A DNA stretch of 7,729 bases from Euryarchaeota archaeon UBA170. Lineage in GTDB: Archaea > Thermoplasmatota > Poseidoniia > Poseidoniales > Thalassarchaeaceae. Under the pieces are notes generated by a model. The model saw nothing but the letters and a program-made list of their open reading frames with translations. It was not told the DNA's origin and ran no database searches. The stretch is from positions 1 to 7,729 of the forward strand of contig DALF01000028.1 in assembly GCA_002499345.1 (NCBI GenBank), in the 5' to 3' direction. Each line of letters starts with the position of its first letter. The first letter of the stretch is position 1. A program made the translations under genes and the position numbers. Below, in pieces: positions 6,527 through 7,729 of the stretch.

Positions 6527-7729
6527 ATGGCGCGCAATGGCGAGGGGTCGGTTCGGCCCCGAGCTAGATTACTGGTCGCCAAAGGTAGCTTCTCTGTTAT
6601 GGGAGGAGGAGAAAGGGATATTATCAGAAATCTACCTGCCCTATCAAAGAAATTCAAAGTTACGGTAGCTACTCTTGACAGTTCTAATGAGCTCGAATCA
6701 TTATGTGAAGAATACGGCCTTGATCTAATGAAACCGGATATTCGTTGGACTCCCTCCAAGAGACCGATATCTAGAATTTTGGATAGAGGATTCTCCAGTT
6801 CCTTGGGGAGCTGGAAATCGATTGAGGGATTAGTTGAGGCTTTAGGAGATTTGGATTACTTACATCTGACGAGCGGAGATGGCAGTCTCTCTATCTTGGA
6901 AATCATCCCCGATAGTGTATCAGTACACTTGCATCTGCTTGAACCTCACCGAGGGCTTCATGAGGATGTTTTGCATCGTATGGTGGATGGAACCCCTAGG
7001 CGTAATCTTAGCTTTACTAGAGTGGCTTTGAGTATGGCCAGAAGAAAAGACTTGTCCAAAATCAGAAGAGTTTCCTCAAGAGACAGAACTGCAATCAGTG
7101 GGAATTCAGAGTTTACATCTTCACGTATCGAAGACGTATATGGAATTCCATCAGGAGTTTTACCTCCCAGCTTGGACCCAGAAGAGTTTTCATCGAATCG
7201 CCTAAAGGACGAGAGTTCGTCCTTGTTTGAGATTGATAGTCCATATGCAGTGACCATAGGAAGAGCGAGTTGGGCCAAAGGAACTTGGGAGACAATTTCT
7301 ATGTTAAGTGGGACCGGCTTCTCACTCGCATTGGTTGGCGGAGGAGAAAATGAAAGTATTGATTCTCTAATTAAACATGCTAAGTCATGTCAAGTAGGGT
7401 TGTGGGTCGCCCCAAGGCTTGATTCGTACGATCTTTGCAGTCTTGTCGAAGGAGCGGTAGCAGTCGTCAGTATGGCTCATTCGGAGCCTTTTGGGCTTAC
7501 TCCGATTGAAGCGCAGTCTCTTGGAACGCCAGCTCTTTTCGTAAATGAGGGAGGATTCAGAGAGACGATATCTGATGGGGTATCGGGAAGGCTTCTTCCC
7601 AGAGATGACTATTCTGCTTGGCATGAGGCTCTAGCAGAGGCAGGAAAAGCAGACAATCGTTCTTCCTGGTCAAAGAATGGTAGAGATAATATTGCCAATA
7701 TGGGACTGAACCCAGAGGTATTTTCCAAG
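6527..7729 (+). CDS. GT4-type glycosyltransferase, 3' end cut by window
   Basis: The frame is open from ATG 6527 to the last base, giving 401 codons with no stop, so the C-terminus lies beyond the window. It is a GT-B fold glycosyltransferase. The N-terminal strand RLLVAKG and the glycine-rich GGGERD (26-31) resemble the acceptor-side loop of GT4 enzymes. The donor half has VTIGRASWAKGTWE (242-255) with Arg246 and Lys251 at the expected phosphate-binding sites, then LVGGGE (269-274). HSEPFGLTPIEAQSLGTP (318-335) carries Glu320 and Glu328 of the EX7E motif, followed by NEGGFRETI (340-348). GT4 proteins are usually about 350-420 residues, so only a short tail is probably missing. A stop at 6515-6517 excludes any earlier start. 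GGAG lies 4 bases before the ATG, but the promoter geometry also fits a leaderless RNA. It is diverged in sequence from the glycosyltransferase on the other strand. Donor and acceptor are unknown. Confidence 0.88.
   Translation, partial: MARNGEGSVRPRARLLVAKGSFSVMGGGERDIIRNLPALSKKFKVTVATLDSSNELESLCEEYGLDLMKPDIRWTPSKRPISRILDRGFSSSLGSWKSIEGLVEALGDLDYLHLTSGDGSLSILEIIPDSVSVHLHLLEPHRGLHEDVLHRMVDGTPRRNLSFTRVALSMARRKDLSKIRRVSSRDRTAISGNSEFTSSRIEDVYGIPSGVLPPSLDPEEFSSNRLKDESSSLFEIDSPYAVTIGRASWAKGTWETISMLSGTGFSLALVGGGENESIDSLIKHAKSCQVGLWVAPRLDSYDLCSLVEGAVAVVSMAHSEPFGLTPIEAQSLGTPALFVNEGGFRETISDGVSGRLLPRDDYSAWHEALAEAGKADNRSSWSKNGRDNIANMGLNPEVFSK

Noticed and set aside
6514..6567. Tandem ATG codons at 6514 and 6517 on plus as possible starts or a leader peptide
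   Set aside because: They are in a different frame from the glycosyltransferase and reach a TAG after about 17 codons. Nothing supports a leader peptide, and the leaderless model would exclude them from the mRNA.
6481..7624. Minus-strand open frames of 60-106 codons (6481-6759, 6958-7278, 7113-7295, 7385-7624)
   Set aside because: All are antisense to the plus-strand glycosyltransferase, which is one uninterrupted 401-codon frame with GT4 motifs. None has a family motif.
1..7729. CRISPR array, insertion sequence ends, phage or toxin-antitoxin genes
   Set aside because: No regularly spaced repeats, transposase motifs, terminal inverted repeats or small paired genes were seen. Almost all the sequence is accounted for by five large coding regions.

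Overview
The window looks archaeal, most likely a euryarchaeon of the Thermoplasmatota/Poseidoniia (marine group II) type. This is an inference from several signs and not a database match. Three first-of-transcript start codons sit about 25.5 bases from the centre of a TATA-like AT core, which is the geometry of archaeal leaderless mRNAs. The internal operon genes instead carry G-rich Shine-Dalgarno sequences. One ABC ATPase ends in a CxxC...CxxC zinc ribbon, a tail common in archaeal proteins, and AGA/AGG arginine codons are frequent.

Layout. Positions 55-5328, all on the minus strand, hold a three-gene ABC transporter operon. It is transcribed in the order ATPase 2 (4624-5328), very large permease (1055-4624), ATPase 1 with a C-terminal extension (55-1050). 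The first junction is a one-base stop/start overlap and the second is a 4-base gap, so the genes are probably translationally coupled. The permease has an N-terminal DUF805 domain followed by two complete FtsX/MacB-like halves with large extracytoplasmic domains. Upstream of it, also on minus, is a GT4-type glycosyltransferase (5394-6476). Divergent from that, on plus, is a second GT4-type glycosyltransferase (6527 to the window end, 3' truncated).

The 50-base gap between the two glycosyltransferases holds a TTAA core placed exactly midway between the two start codons (25.5 bases to each). This suggests one shared bidirectional promoter.

How the genes may work together. The transporter resembles the MacB/LolCDE/FtsX class (type VII ABC fold), whose members move or mechanically couple to envelope substrates rather than pumping small solutes across the membrane. 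Two different, catalytically intact ATPases serving one pseudo-dimeric permease suggest an asymmetric heterodimeric engine. The neighbouring glycosyltransferases suggest a cell-surface glycan or glycoconjugate locus, but the sequence shows no direct link between sugar synthesis and export. The extreme left end (1-17) may be the 5' end of a minus-strand tRNA cut by the window edge. No CRISPR array, insertion sequence or phage gene was seen, and no non-coding stretch exceeds about 65 bases.
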